Assembly (NCBI GenBank): GCA_002712005.1
Contig: PASP01000016.1
Coordinates: 1-64,000, forward strand
DNA length: 64,000 nucleotides
Origin: Halobacteriovoraceae bacterium
GTDB taxonomy: Bacteria > Bdellovibrionota > Bacteriovoracia > Bacteriovoracales > Bacteriovoracaceae
Direction: 5' to 3'
The position numbers and the translations under genes are program-made. Shown here piece after piece: positions 1 through 8,028 of the stretch (the first letter of the stretch is position 1; every line of letters begins with the position of its first letter). Under the pieces are notes generated by a model. The model did not search any database and was not told where the DNA came from. It worked only from the letters and a program-made list of their open reading frames with translations.

Positions 1-897
1 CTTTAAGATCTTTCCTGCACTAGGAGCTGTGGTGGTTAAATCCACATCGGAGATATCACCGATTGAAGAAGTACTCTTATCAATTTGCGCCCAGGTATAA
101 TCCCCTGTGGTGGGAACAATACCGCCCGTTCTTCCGTTAAAACTTGTAACATCAGATGAGTTACTAATTTGATCCCAAGAAGCCGTGACATCGTTATAAA
201 CAATCCAGTCTCCTTGAGACCACGAACGAGAATTGCCATCACCTGGATCAGAAACTCCATCATTGGAAACGATATAATACTCTCCACCCACAGCGGAAGG
301 ATTTGGATTTCCTCCAATGGAAGCATCCCATGTTCCGGCATAAGTGAGAGCATCTAAATCAGCTGCCACCCACGAAGATCCATTCCATCTTAAAAGCTGA
401 CCCGTAAGTGCTCCCATGGAAGAAAGCTTAACAGAAGTAATCGCCCCATCAGCAATCTTCGCCGTTGTCACTTGATCATCCCCAATCTTAGCGGTGCTCA
501 CGGAAGAGTCCGGAAGATTAAAGGTCACCTCAATAACGGCGGCTCCATAAGCGTCTTCGAGAGTGAGAGTCATGAGTGTATTGAGTGCGAGCGCGACTTT
601 GGAAGAAGAGCTTAAAATCAGCTTAGTTGCACTTTTTGAAACAATAGATAAAAGAGAATCACTTCCCGATTGAGTGACCTTCACTTTTGTTACACCATCG
701 AGGTCAGTTCCTGTGATTACGATTTCGTCGTTAACGAGAGAAACACTTGCTACAGCGACCTGACTTTTCTTTGAACGATTTCTCGCCTCTTGATCTTTTG
801 AAGAGAGATCCAAAGAGACCTTACCTTTTTCTGTAGGAAGAAGGCAGGAGCTTAAGCTCAAGGCGGTAAATAGGTAAAGATAAGAAATTCGGTTCAT
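1..897 (-). CDS. Fibre-like surface lipoprotein, 3' end cut by window edge
   Basis: The minus-strand frame is open from an ATG at 897 to base 1 (299 residues, no stop), so the C-terminus lies outside the window. A lipoprotein signal peptide ends in LSSC with the lipid Cys at residue 18. An IPT/TIG-like beta stretch (VTKVKVTQSGSD) follows. Next comes a repetitive section with motifs such as STAKIGDDQVTTAKIADG and GQLLRWNGSSWVAADL, which resemble phage tail-fibre and S74-chaperone-terminated surface proteins. Role inferred: outer-membrane-anchored adhesin or fibre. The missing C-terminus would show whether it ends in an S74 domain. Its divergent neighbour at 1169 is also an envelope protein. 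Confidence 0.75.
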   Translation of the reverse strand, partial: MNRISYLYLFTALSLSSCLLPTEKGKVSLDLSSKDQEARNRSKKSQVAVASVSLVNDEIVITGTDLDGVTKVKVTQSGSDSLLSIVSKSATKLILSSSSKVALALNTLMTLTLEDAYGAAVIEVTFNLPDSSVSTAKIGDDQVTTAKIADGAITSVKLSSMGALTGQLLRWNGSSWVAADLDALTYAGTWDASIGGNPNPSAVGGEYYIVSNDGVSDPGDGNSRSWSQGDWIVYNDVTASWDQISNSSDVTSFNGRTGGIVPTTGDYTWAQIDKSTSSIGDISDVDLTTTAPSAGKILK

Positions 898-1070
898 AGT
901 CTCCAATAAAATAAGGATATCCTATAAACATTTCGGATAGATGGGCGCTCAATAAAACCAACTACATAGATTTATTTGATAAACGGAAAAAACGTCCCCT
1001 GTGGCCGATTTGTAAGGCACTGGGCTACGTAATTTAAATGGCTTAGTAGCTTAGTCACTTATCGCATTTC

Positions 1071-1100
1071 TTCGTATCTCTTCGTATCTCTTCGTTTCTC
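1071..1100. repeat. Three tandem 10-bp repeats in a divergent promoter region
   Basis: The 271-base gap between the divergent genes at 897 and 1169 contains ttcgtatctc, ttcgtatctc, ttcgtttctc in direct succession (1071-1100). The 10-bp period would place each copy on the same face of the helix, which would suit a regulator site, but no function is shown. Nothing else is recognisable in the gap. Confidence 0.5.
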
Positions 1101-1168
1101 TACGGCAAAATTCACTATAGAGCGGGCAAATATTCCCCAGTGCCAAGCTCCCCTACTAAACTGATATC

Positions 1169-2254
1169 ATGGGAGTGATGAAGCGAAACTGGCCAATTAT
1201 TCTATTTATCCTCATTCTCTCTTTTTCTCCAGTAATCGAAGCTAAAGAAAAAGATCCCTTGGGTCCCTCCGAAGTCGTAGAGAAACTTCGCTCTAAGGGC
1301 TATTCGATTCAGTATATAGATGATGAGGTTTCCGTTGTTGAAATGGCCAAGACTCTTAAGGAAGAAAAAAGTAATCTCTATTACCTTGAGCTGGCAGATA
1401 TCGTAAAGAATCTCAAACGTTGGAATCGGCATGTAAAGACCTTCACCAATTTGAAAGGTGAATATATTTACACTGAATCTCCAGCCGATCCCTACTTAAG
1501 TTATGAATATATTCCTCAATTACCTTTGAATCAAAGAGAGCCTGAAAGAAGATTGGCCTCCATCTTTGTTCCTGAAACCATCATGATCGAAGAGAATAAT
1601 TTGGACTATACTGAATTATCTCAAAGAAGATATACCTTCTTTGCTCACGTCACCGTATCTCAAGGTTTTTTCAACGAACAGGTTAATGAGTCAGTTCTAG
1701 AGAACCAACAAAACTCTCCCCTAACTGTTGGAACAGGTGCTCATGTGCGCTTCTCAGATCAATGGGCCGTTGCTAGTTCTGTTTACTTCTCGAAACTCAA
1801 TGCCTCTATTGTGGACACTGCCGAACTGGATCAATCGGAACTCGTAGTAAATGACGAAATTGGGGGGAATCTCTATCTCGAATATAAAATGGCCGATGCT
1901 AGCTATAGCTTCTATGGTGGGCTTGATTACGAACAATTCACAACTCTTAATCTCGATGAGATTATTTCTGGTAGAAGTAATAAAATTAATACCAATAAAG
2001 AGAAGATGGGATTTGCTACAGTGGGCGTATCCTTTTTCAAAAAATTATTTCTTCCCTCAACGATCAAACTTAGTGCCTCTCCTGTTATTCACTCTAATAC
2101 AGGCTTTGGCGGATACAAGTATATGTTCTATATCAATCAGAGAATTACCGACAATACTTGGTATCACTTTCTCTTAAAGCATCATGAGCTTGAACAAGAA
2201 TCACGCTCAGTTTCAATAACTCGTTATGGATTTGGAGTTGGTGTAACTTTCTAG
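1169..2254 (+). CDS. Outer-membrane beta-barrel-like protein of unknown function
   Basis: The 361-residue product has a typical Sec signal peptide (hydrophobic core IILFILILSFSP, cleavage likely near IEA/KEK). A polar N-terminal domain of about 100 residues comes next, then many short alternating strands (GGNLYLEYKM, YSFYGGLDY, ITRYGFGVGVTF) ending in a C-terminal Phe, the usual signature of Bam-inserted barrels. The ATG at 1169 has no clear Shine-Dalgarno; an in-frame ATG at 1178 would also give a good signal peptide. I do not recognise the family. It lies 14 bases upstream of the methyltransferase-like gene at 2269 and may be co-transcribed with it. Confidence 0.7.
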   Translation: MGVMKRNWPIILFILILSFSPVIEAKEKDPLGPSEVVEKLRSKGYSIQYIDDEVSVVEMAKTLKEEKSNLYYLELADIVKNLKRWNRHVKTFTNLKGEYIYTESPADPYLSYEYIPQLPLNQREPERRLASIFVPETIMIEENNLDYTELSQRRYTFFAHVTVSQGFFNEQVNESVLENQQNSPLTVGTGAHVRFSDQWAVASSVYFSKLNASIVDTAELDQSELVVNDEIGGNLYLEYKMADASYSFYGGLDYEQFTTLNLDEIISGRSNKINTNKEKMGFATVGVSFFKKLFLPSTIKLSASPVIHSNTGFGGYKYMFYINQRITDNTWYHFLLKHHELEQESRSVSITRYGFGVGVTF

Positions 2255-2268
2255 TACACTCAACTTCC

Positions 2269-3357
2269 ATGAAAGTAGTCGATAAGAAAAATCTCTATCA
2301 CAAGTCCAATTTAGAAATCGATCAAATCTTTGGCTTTAAAGACTATGCTTTAGATTTGCCTGATTATCCATCAGATATTTTCTATACAGATGGGCTTACA
2401 TCTGCAGAAGCACTCTATTCAGACTATCAAGACCTTCTACAAATTCATACCTTTCTTGAAGAGAAGAAAATCAAAAGTTTCTGTGATTTAGGAGCCGGTA
2501 TAGGAAGAGCAAAAATCCTCTTTGATTCCTTAAAATCATCTTTTCAAAGTTACTCCCTTGAGTTTGTTCAACAGCGACATGAGGAAGGAAAAAGAGTTCA
2601 TAAGGAAAATCAACTTTCTCATGAGGAAGGTTTTATTCAATGTAATTTACTAACAGACCCTATCCCAAAATGTGAATGTTACTTTATTTATCTTCCTGTT
2701 GGAGAAGTCCTAATCAAAACGATGGAAAAAATAAAGAATCTAACCCTGGAAGAAAAATGTCTTATCATTGCTATCGAATCCCATGGAGATCTTCTCTCTT
2801 ATTTAGAAAAAACTCATCGCCATTTAAGCCTAAGAGATAGGATTCCACTAAGCGCAAAAAGACATACTGAATTTATTCATATTTATGAGTACCAACCTAA
2901 AGATAACCCCTCTCCATTAGAATCGGATATCTTTAATCATTTGGACAACAGAACGAATAAAGACCAGCCGCTAAGAATTAACTTTTCAGAAGAGCTTTCT
3001 TTTTGGGAACTCTGGAAAAAATTAAGAAAGAGAGATGAGTTTCAAGTTCTCGTAGAAGATCAAAATGGACAGTGGTTGGCCGATTTGAAAGATTCTCAAT
3101 TTGGGATTCAACCATCGACTCTTGAAACGCAATATCCTCAACGGATCATTCCTCTTTCAGAAATAAAAGCTTTCGTTAGAGCTCCCCTGTCTTGGCAAGA
3201 ACTTATAAGAAAACGGAGAAATAAAGAGGATGGCCCCCTTGGAGAGATAAGAAAACTTATTGTTTTCCCATCTCCCCAAGTTGAATTTTCACGGGGCCAA
3301 AAAAGGGAGTTAGAAACTGCGTGGGACTGGGAGTTGTTCACCACGCTGGGAGTATAA
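2269..3357 (+). CDS. SAM-dependent methyltransferase-like protein with an extra C-terminal domain
   Basis: The 362-residue product contains a class I methyltransferase glycine motif, FCDLGAGIGRAKILF (about residues 67-81), an acidic strand end (YSLEFVQQRHEEGK) and a motif IV-like stretch (CYFIYLPVGEVLI), as in DOT1-like or rRNA-type methyltransferases. From about residue 240 a separate domain begins (WELWKKLRKRDEFQVLVEDQNG) that looks like a small beta-barrel (WLADLKDSQFGIQP) and is unknown to me. There is no signal peptide, so it is cytoplasmic. The substrate cannot be read from sequence. It follows the outer-membrane protein gene by 14 bases. Confidence 0.6.
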   Translation: MKVVDKKNLYHKSNLEIDQIFGFKDYALDLPDYPSDIFYTDGLTSAEALYSDYQDLLQIHTFLEEKKIKSFCDLGAGIGRAKILFDSLKSSFQSYSLEFVQQRHEEGKRVHKENQLSHEEGFIQCNLLTDPIPKCECYFIYLPVGEVLIKTMEKIKNLTLEEKCLIIAIESHGDLLSYLEKTHRHLSLRDRIPLSAKRHTEFIHIYEYQPKDNPSPLESDIFNHLDNRTNKDQPLRINFSEELSFWELWKKLRKRDEFQVLVEDQNGQWLADLKDSQFGIQPSTLETQYPQRIIPLSEIKAFVRAPLSWQELIRKRRNKEDGPLGEIRKLIVFPSPQVEFSRGQKRELETAWDWELFTTLGV

Positions 3358-3879
3358 AAAGGTTTCTCTTTCTCTATCCTCTACCATTCTACTGATTCGT
3401 CCTTTATTCAAAGGTAGCGAATTCTCCAACTTAGACAGATAAAATAGAGAAAGTGAATCGGCCATAAGTGCAGGATGGCAAGGCCGATTATTATAATCAA
3501 GATTTGTGGTACTGTGCGCCCAAATAGGAAGGGTTAAGAGGCGGGCGTTGGAGTTTTTGGAAATTGTGTGTGCGATAAACGCCATGATCACCATAGTTAT
3601 CAAAGTAACGACAACCATAGAATTCATCATATAGATTTGTGGGAGAGCGTTAATCACAGTACCACCTTGTGTATGAGGCTGGGGCCAACTCCCCTACCTT
3701 TCATAATTCAAAGATAATACGACTGCGTGGAGATTCAAGGTTGATAAAATCGAATTTACATAGAGTTGACAATAATTCGTGAGATAACTCACTAAACTTA
3801 TTAGGGAGAACGCTTGCCTGACATAGACGCAAAGCGCATAAAAAAGGTATAAAAAAGCCCCTTAGAAAGGGGCTATCAC
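3358..3879. other. Gene-poor stretch with a possible frameshifted gene remnant
   Basis: No convincing intact gene lies here. On the minus strand a 50-codon open stretch at 3649-3497 has no start codon but reads like real protein, with YDEFYGCRYFDNYGDHGVY and FQKLQRPPLNPSYLG. A second minus frame just upstream (HTQGGTVINALPQIY) would join it through a single frameshift. This suggests a decayed short gene. The 115-residue open frame at 3657-3310 overlaps the 3' end of the preceding gene by 48 bases and looks like a shadow. The right end of the stretch holds the terminator of the small minus-strand gene at 3880. Confidence 0.25.
3851..3874 (-). terminator. Rho-independent terminator of the small gene at 3880-4083
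   Basis: On the minus strand, five bases after the stop codon, AGCCCC and GGGGCT form a 6-bp GC-rich stem around a 7-base loop, followed at once by six T residues (the aaaaaa at 3851-3856). Confidence 0.85.
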
Positions 3880-4083
3880 TTATTCTGCAGTTTCTTCTGC
3901 AGCAGCTTCCTCAGCAGGAGCTTCTTCTTTCTTTGGCTCAGCAACTTTGATAAGCCCTTCACCTAGAAGTACTTTTACTTTGTCATCAGCGTTTACCCAT
4001 TTACCTGAGGCATTCTTAACACCGTAACGTCCGTTTCTCTTTTTAAATACTGTAAATTCTTTTGTTTGCTTAACAACTTCCAT
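3880..4083 (-). CDS. Small conserved-type basic/acidic protein of unknown function
   Basis: The 67-residue product has a folded-looking N-terminal part (FTVFKKRNGRYGVKNASGKW, then VLLGEGLIKV) and an Ala/Glu-rich low-complexity tail (EEAPAEEAAAEETAE). It has no signal peptide or membrane segment. A good Shine-Dalgarno (AGGAG, 6 bases before ATG) and a strong terminator right after the stop show a separately expressed monocistronic gene. The two aromatic/basic halves resemble a small nucleic-acid- or protein-binding beta domain, but I do not recognise a family. Confidence 0.75.
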   Translation of the reverse strand: MEVVKQTKEFTVFKKRNGRYGVKNASGKWVNADDKVKVLLGEGLIKVAEPKKEEAPAEEAAAEETAE

Positions 4084-4232
4084 GACATCTCCTTTGATCT
4101 GGTCACTACTCGTTAATAAAAATTGAGATAGCTTTATAACATTGCTTTCCTAGTCATCGCAACCTTTTCCCACGAGATGAATATGTTACAATAGTGGAAT
4201 ACAGTTCTAATTGATTCAACTGAGGAGCCCTG

Positions 4233-4784
4233 ATGGGGCGTTATTTTATCGGCATTCCTCTTCCCAAAGAAACGAGGAAGAAATTGAAAATTCAAAGTTG
4301 GCCAGGGCTTAGCCGCTACAAAGATGAAAAACTAGTCCCTCAAAATAATTGGCATATTACCTTAGCTTTTATTGGTCACCTTGAAGATGATCAAAGAGAT
4401 GCACTTATAGAACTCCTAAAAGTCTATCAATGGGGTGATGCCTTTAAAGCATCGGCTAGACACTTTGGTGCATTCCCTACTTTTGAACAAACGAAGGTCC
4501 TTTGGATGGGAATCTCCAAAGGAAGAGATAAAATTGAAAAGATGGCCTTAGAACTGCGCCAAAGACTAGATGAAATGGGGATTACTTACGATAATAAACC
4601 CTTTATCCCCCACATCACTATTGCAAGACTTAGGTCTCCAAAAAATTGTAGTCGCCTAGCAGACAATGGAAAAATGAAACAAGAAGTCTCCTTTCCTGTT
4701 AATGAAATCATTCTCTACAATTCAGAAAAGGAAAAACATCCCTATGGCATAGAGGCTCAAATTCCCTTAACATCAAATCATTAA
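4233..4784 (+). CDS. thpR: RNA 2',3'-cyclic phosphodiesterase (LigT/ThpR family)
   Basis: The 183-residue product carries the two catalytic HxTx motifs of the 2H phosphoesterase superfamily: WHITLAFIGHL (about residue 43) and PHITIARL (about residue 129). Length and order fit bacterial ThpR, which hydrolyses 2',3'-cyclic phosphate ends of RNA. It starts with the family-typical FIGIPLP. A strong Shine-Dalgarno (GAGGAG) precedes the ATG. It is the first gene of an operon with DUF938, ceramidase-like, MscS and RNA methyltransferase genes, spaced by 10 bases and then overlapping. Confidence 0.9.
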   Translation: MGRYFIGIPLPKETRKKLKIQSWPGLSRYKDEKLVPQNNWHITLAFIGHLEDDQRDALIELLKVYQWGDAFKASARHFGAFPTFEQTKVLWMGISKGRDKIEKMALELRQRLDEMGITYDNKPFIPHITIARLRSPKNCSRLADNGKMKQEVSFPVNEIILYNSEKEKHPYGIEAQIPLTSNH

Positions 4785-4794
4785 AGGACGGATC

Positions 4795-5442
4795 ATGAAC
4801 TCTGAATCACCAAGCCCAGAAATTAACTTAGCTCATTCACCAGCATGTGAAAGAAATAAAGAACCTATCTTAGATATTCTGAAGCGCTTTATTCAGTCAG
4901 ATTCTCATCCATCCACATTTCTTGAAATTGGACATGGAACTGGACAACATGCTTGTCACTTCTCTAAATCATTATCTCATCTCAATTATATCGCTGCCGA
5001 TCAAAAACAATATCATAGTGCATTCCAAAGTCGCATCGATCATTTGGGAAAACCCGAAAATCTTGATGGTCCCTACCGCTTTCAAGTCAAAGAGCAAGAG
5101 GTTCGACATAATCTTCCCCTTCAAGAATACGATTATATTTTCACAGCAAATACTCTTCATATTATGTCTTGGTCGGAAGCTCAGTGTCTCTTAAAAGAGA
5201 TGAGGAATCTATTAAAGAAAGATGGTCTTCTCTTTATTTATGGACCCTTTAAATTTGAGGGAGAATTTACGAGTGCAAGTAATGCCTCCTTTGATAACAA
5301 CTTAAAAAATGAAAATCCAGAAATGGGAATTCGAGACTTTGAAAGTATTCAAGAGCTTCTTGGTAAAAAGTATATTGAAAAAGTTGAAAAAATAGATATG
5401 CCTGCAAACAACCATATTCTTATCTTTAAGAGGAATAAGTGA
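4795..5442 (+). CDS. DUF938 family SAM-dependent methyltransferase-like protein
   Basis: The 215-residue product has the DUF938 signature order: SPACERNKEPILDIL at the N-terminus, a glycine-rich SAM motif FLEIGHGTGQHACHF (about residues 42-56), an acidic strand (YIAADQKQ), and TANTLHIMSW where motif IV sits. The family includes mammalian METTL26 and has no firmly known substrate. It is cytoplasmic. Its TGA stop overlaps the GTG start of the next gene (5439-5442), which indicates translational coupling. Confidence 0.85.
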   Translation: MNSESPSPEINLAHSPACERNKEPILDILKRFIQSDSHPSTFLEIGHGTGQHACHFSKSLSHLNYIAADQKQYHSAFQSRIDHLGKPENLDGPYRFQVKEQEVRHNLPLQEYDYIFTANTLHIMSWSEAQCLLKEMRNLLKKDGLLFIYGPFKFEGEFTSASNASFDNNLKNENPEMGIRDFESIQELLGKKYIEKVEKIDMPANNHILIFKRNK

Positions 5443-6191
5443 AATTACTCAACCCACACCCTCCTGGGTGCTTTTGGCACGAAATGGCCGAAACTTATGG
5501 GGCTCCCGATATTAAATATTGTGAAGAGACTCTCTGTGCTTTTATAAGTGAGCCCGCTAATACATGGTCCAATATGGCCTTCGTGATTGTGGGATTATTA
5601 ATTATCTTAAATTTCAAAAGATTAACTCAGAATCAAGACTCCAATAGCCTTTCTCCTGCATTAAAAGTCTATGGACTCAATATGATTTCGGTAGGACTAA
5701 CCTCCTTCTTCTATCATCTATCTAATAACTTTCTTACTCAGTTCTTCGACTTTCTCGGAATGTATGCCTTTGGTGGACTTCTTATGTTCTATCATCTCGA
5801 ACAACTTGGAAAACTTAAGTCTCAATCTCTTATTCGAAACTACCTTCTGTCTTTTATTCCCTTCACTCTTATTTTCTTCGCTTTGAGAGCTTTACAACTT
5901 CCCGTTCAATTCTCGGTTATCACTGTAGCACTCATCGTACTGGCCACAAAAATTAAACTTGTAAAAATTTATCGTCCCAAATTTAAATTATTTTTCTATA
6001 CTCTTATTCCTTTTGCTCTGGCCGTGACTTCTCAGATTCTCGACATTAATAGAGTCGCCTGTAATCCGCAAAATCATATCTTCCAATTCCATGCGCTTTG
6101 GCATATCTTCAATGCCTTAGGCATGGGAATGCTCTTTTTATATTATTTAAATTTCCATAAAACAGTAATGAAAAGAAAAGAAACAGTATGA
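5439..6191 (+). CDS. Alkaline ceramidase-like integral membrane hydrolase (CREST superfamily)
   Basis: This is a 250-residue polytopic membrane protein with about seven hydrophobic segments. The zinc-amidase residues of alkaline ceramidases are present with the family spacing: Ser89-x3-His93, Asp104 eleven residues later, and His218-x3-His222 in HALWH. The N-terminal CEETLCAFISEPANTWSN resembles the calcium-site/E..NT.SN region of the family, though shortened. Known members cleave the amide of ceramides; some bacterial homologues have no assigned substrate. Bacteriovorax relatives are reported to make sphingophosphonolipids, so a sphingolipid substrate is plausible but inferred. Starts at GTG 5439, overlapping the upstream stop, and overlaps the MscS gene by 4 bases. 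Confidence 0.8.
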   Translation: MKLLNPHPPGCFWHEMAETYGAPDIKYCEETLCAFISEPANTWSNMAFVIVGLLIILNFKRLTQNQDSNSLSPALKVYGLNMISVGLTSFFYHLSNNFLTQFFDFLGMYAFGGLLMFYHLEQLGKLKSQSLIRNYLLSFIPFTLIFFALRALQLPVQFSVITVALIVLATKIKLVKIYRPKFKLFFYTLIPFALAVTSQILDINRVACNPQNHIFQFHALWHIFNALGMGMLFLYYLNFHKTVMKRKETV

Positions 6192-7066
6192 AGCATCTCG
6201 ATAAACTACTAGACTTTCTCGGTGTTGAACTCTCCACTCTAGGACAAGAGCAACTCCTCCATATTTTAAGCACCCTTATTCTCATCTTTCTTGTCTGGAG
6301 TACACGAAATATCTTTAATCGAAGTATTCGTAAGTCCAATTGGAGAATGGAGGAAAAGAGAAAATGGTATGTCACCATAAGAAACTGGTCATCGATGATT
6401 CTTCTCTTTGGCTTTATTAGTATCTGGTCGACAGAGATCCAGACCTTTGCCGTTTCAGTTGTTGCCGTTTCAGCCGCTCTCATTATTTCGGGAAAGGAAA
6501 TCATTCTCTGTATTCATGGAGGGCTTCTACGCTCACTCAATGGACTTTTTAAAATTGGAGATCGAATTGAAATTGACGGGATTAGAGGTGATGTCATCGA
6601 TACCAACCTATTTGTTACAAAACTTATGGAAATTGGTCCTCAAAATTTCACTCATCAATTTACAGGCCGATCCATCAATATCCCCAATGCGCTCTTTCTT
6701 ACTAAAGAAGTGATTAACGAATCTTTTATGCATAAATATGTACTCCATGTTTTTAAAATGGCGTTCAAGCGAGATGAAGATCTTCAGTTTGCAGAAAAAT
6801 GTATGAAAGAAGCAGCCGATCTTATCTGTGGGGAATTCGTTGAAAAAGCTCAAAGAAATATGGATCAAATTCGAGTCAAAGAGGAAATTGAAGTACCTCG
6901 TGCAGAGCCAAGAATTACTTTTCGCTTTCCCAATGCAACAGAAGTAGAAATGATCATTAGAATTCCCTCCCCTGCTTCTAAAAAGGGTAACCTCGAACAA
7001 GCTGTATTGAGAGAATTCATGAAGCGTTATCAAATGAATACTATAAACCGTAGAGAAGATGGGTAA
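6188..7066 (+). CDS. MscS-family mechanosensitive ion channel
   Basis: The 292-residue product has about three N-terminal membrane segments (LSTLILIFLVWS, MILLFGFISIWS, FAVSVVAVSAALIISGKEIIL). The pore-helix/beta-domain boundary of MscS follows (SLNGLFKIGDRIEIDGIRGDVIDTN) and then a cytoplasmic alpha/beta domain. It acts in the inner membrane as a tension-gated release valve or related channel. The cytoplasmic part is short, so it is a small MscS type. The ATGA overlap with the upstream gene and the 8-base overlap with the downstream gene place it within the operon. Confidence 0.88.
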   Translation: MKHLDKLLDFLGVELSTLGQEQLLHILSTLILIFLVWSTRNIFNRSIRKSNWRMEEKRKWYVTIRNWSSMILLFGFISIWSTEIQTFAVSVVAVSAALIISGKEIILCIHGGLLRSLNGLFKIGDRIEIDGIRGDVIDTNLFVTKLMEIGPQNFTHQFTGRSINIPNALFLTKEVINESFMHKYVLHVFKMAFKRDEDLQFAEKCMKEAADLICGEFVEKAQRNMDQIRVKEEIEVPRAEPRITFRFPNATEVEMIIRIPSPASKKGNLEQAVLREFMKRYQMNTINRREDG

Positions 7067-7937
7067 GAAATCAAAGAAAGTAAAACAAACGGGCGCAGAA
7101 CTCTTTCATTCTTTTTATGAAGAAGTCTTCGGCGAACGTTGGGAATCCTTAAGAGAATCTCTGTTGCTAGAAAAATCCTATGTCCTCTTAAAAAATCCCT
7201 ATAAGAACTTTCAGACCGAGGGTCTGACTCCCTTCTTTGGACTGCCCCATCTTTATGAGCTTTCAAAGAGAGCTCAGGACCCTGGTGAAGCCCAGGCCTA
7301 CTTTCTAGATGGAGCCTCTGCCCTAGCTCCCATGGCCCTCGATATTCAACCAGGAGAAGATGTTCTTGATCTCTGTGCCGCACCTGGTGGAAAATCCTTA
7401 ATTCTAGCCTATGCTTTACAAGGAGAAGGTTCTCTCACGGCCAATGACAAATCTCCCAATCGTAGAGGGAGATTAAAACAAAATTTAAAACAATTTCTAC
7501 CTGAAGAAATCTTTGAAAAAATCATTCGGGTTACGGGACATGATGCAAGTAGTTGGTGCCTTCATGAAAAAGAGGCCTACGATAAAATTCTACTCGACGC
7601 TCCCTGTTCTTCTGAAAAGCACGTTCTTGAGTCCCCGAAGCATCTCGAACAGTGGAAAGTGGGGCGAACTAAGCGTTTGGCCACCCTCCAGTGGTCTATG
7701 CTCGCCTCTTCATGGGAAGTTCTCAGAACAGGAGGAAAGATGGTCTATTCTACCTGCTCCATTTCTCCTCTAGAGAACGACCAGGTTGTGGCCAAGTTGA
7801 TCAAAAAATATGGCGCACAGGTCAAAATTCTCGCCAACCCCTATCCAATTGGAACTTCATCAGAATATGGGACTTGGATTACCCCTGACGAGCATGGTCA
7901 TGGCCCCTTCTTCTTCACCCTCCTTCAGAAACTTTAA
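7059..7937 (+). CDS. RNA (cytosine-5-)-methyltransferase, NOL1/NOP2/Sun family
   Basis: The 292-residue product contains SAM motif I DLCAAPGGKSLILA (about residues 105-118), the catalytic DAPCSS loop of motif IV and STCSISPLEND of motif VI, whose second Cys is the nucleophile. These are diagnostic for RsmB/RsmF/NSUN m5C methyltransferases. It lacks the NusB-like domain of RsmB and the C-terminal PUA-like part of RsmF, so it is a minimal NSUN4-like form. Target (rRNA or tRNA) is not determinable here. It is the last gene of the thpR operon. Confidence 0.88.
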   Translation: MGKKSKKVKQTGAELFHSFYEEVFGERWESLRESLLLEKSYVLLKNPYKNFQTEGLTPFFGLPHLYELSKRAQDPGEAQAYFLDGASALAPMALDIQPGEDVLDLCAAPGGKSLILAYALQGEGSLTANDKSPNRRGRLKQNLKQFLPEEIFEKIIRVTGHDASSWCLHEKEAYDKILLDAPCSSEKHVLESPKHLEQWKVGRTKRLATLQWSMLASSWEVLRTGGKMVYSTCSISPLENDQVVAKLIKKYGAQVKILANPYPIGTSSEYGTWITPDEHGHGPFFFTLLQKL

Positions 7938-8028
7938 AAGAGCTCAAAAACAGCCCCCTTTAAAAATTTGAAGGTACACAGCTTCTGTTCTATGATTGCC
8001 GTTCAAAAATTTAGCAAAGGTGTTATCT

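Noticed and set aside
1044-1057. 13-base match agtagcttagtca between 1045-1057 and the helicase upstream region at 43239-43251
   Set aside because: It is a single shared word in AT-rich gaps in front of unrelated genes; chance cannot be excluded.
3310-3657. 115-residue minus-strand reading frame with a hydrophobic start
   Set aside because: Its end runs 48 bases into a well-supported gene on the other strand, it has no ribosome site, and a more protein-like frame overlaps it.
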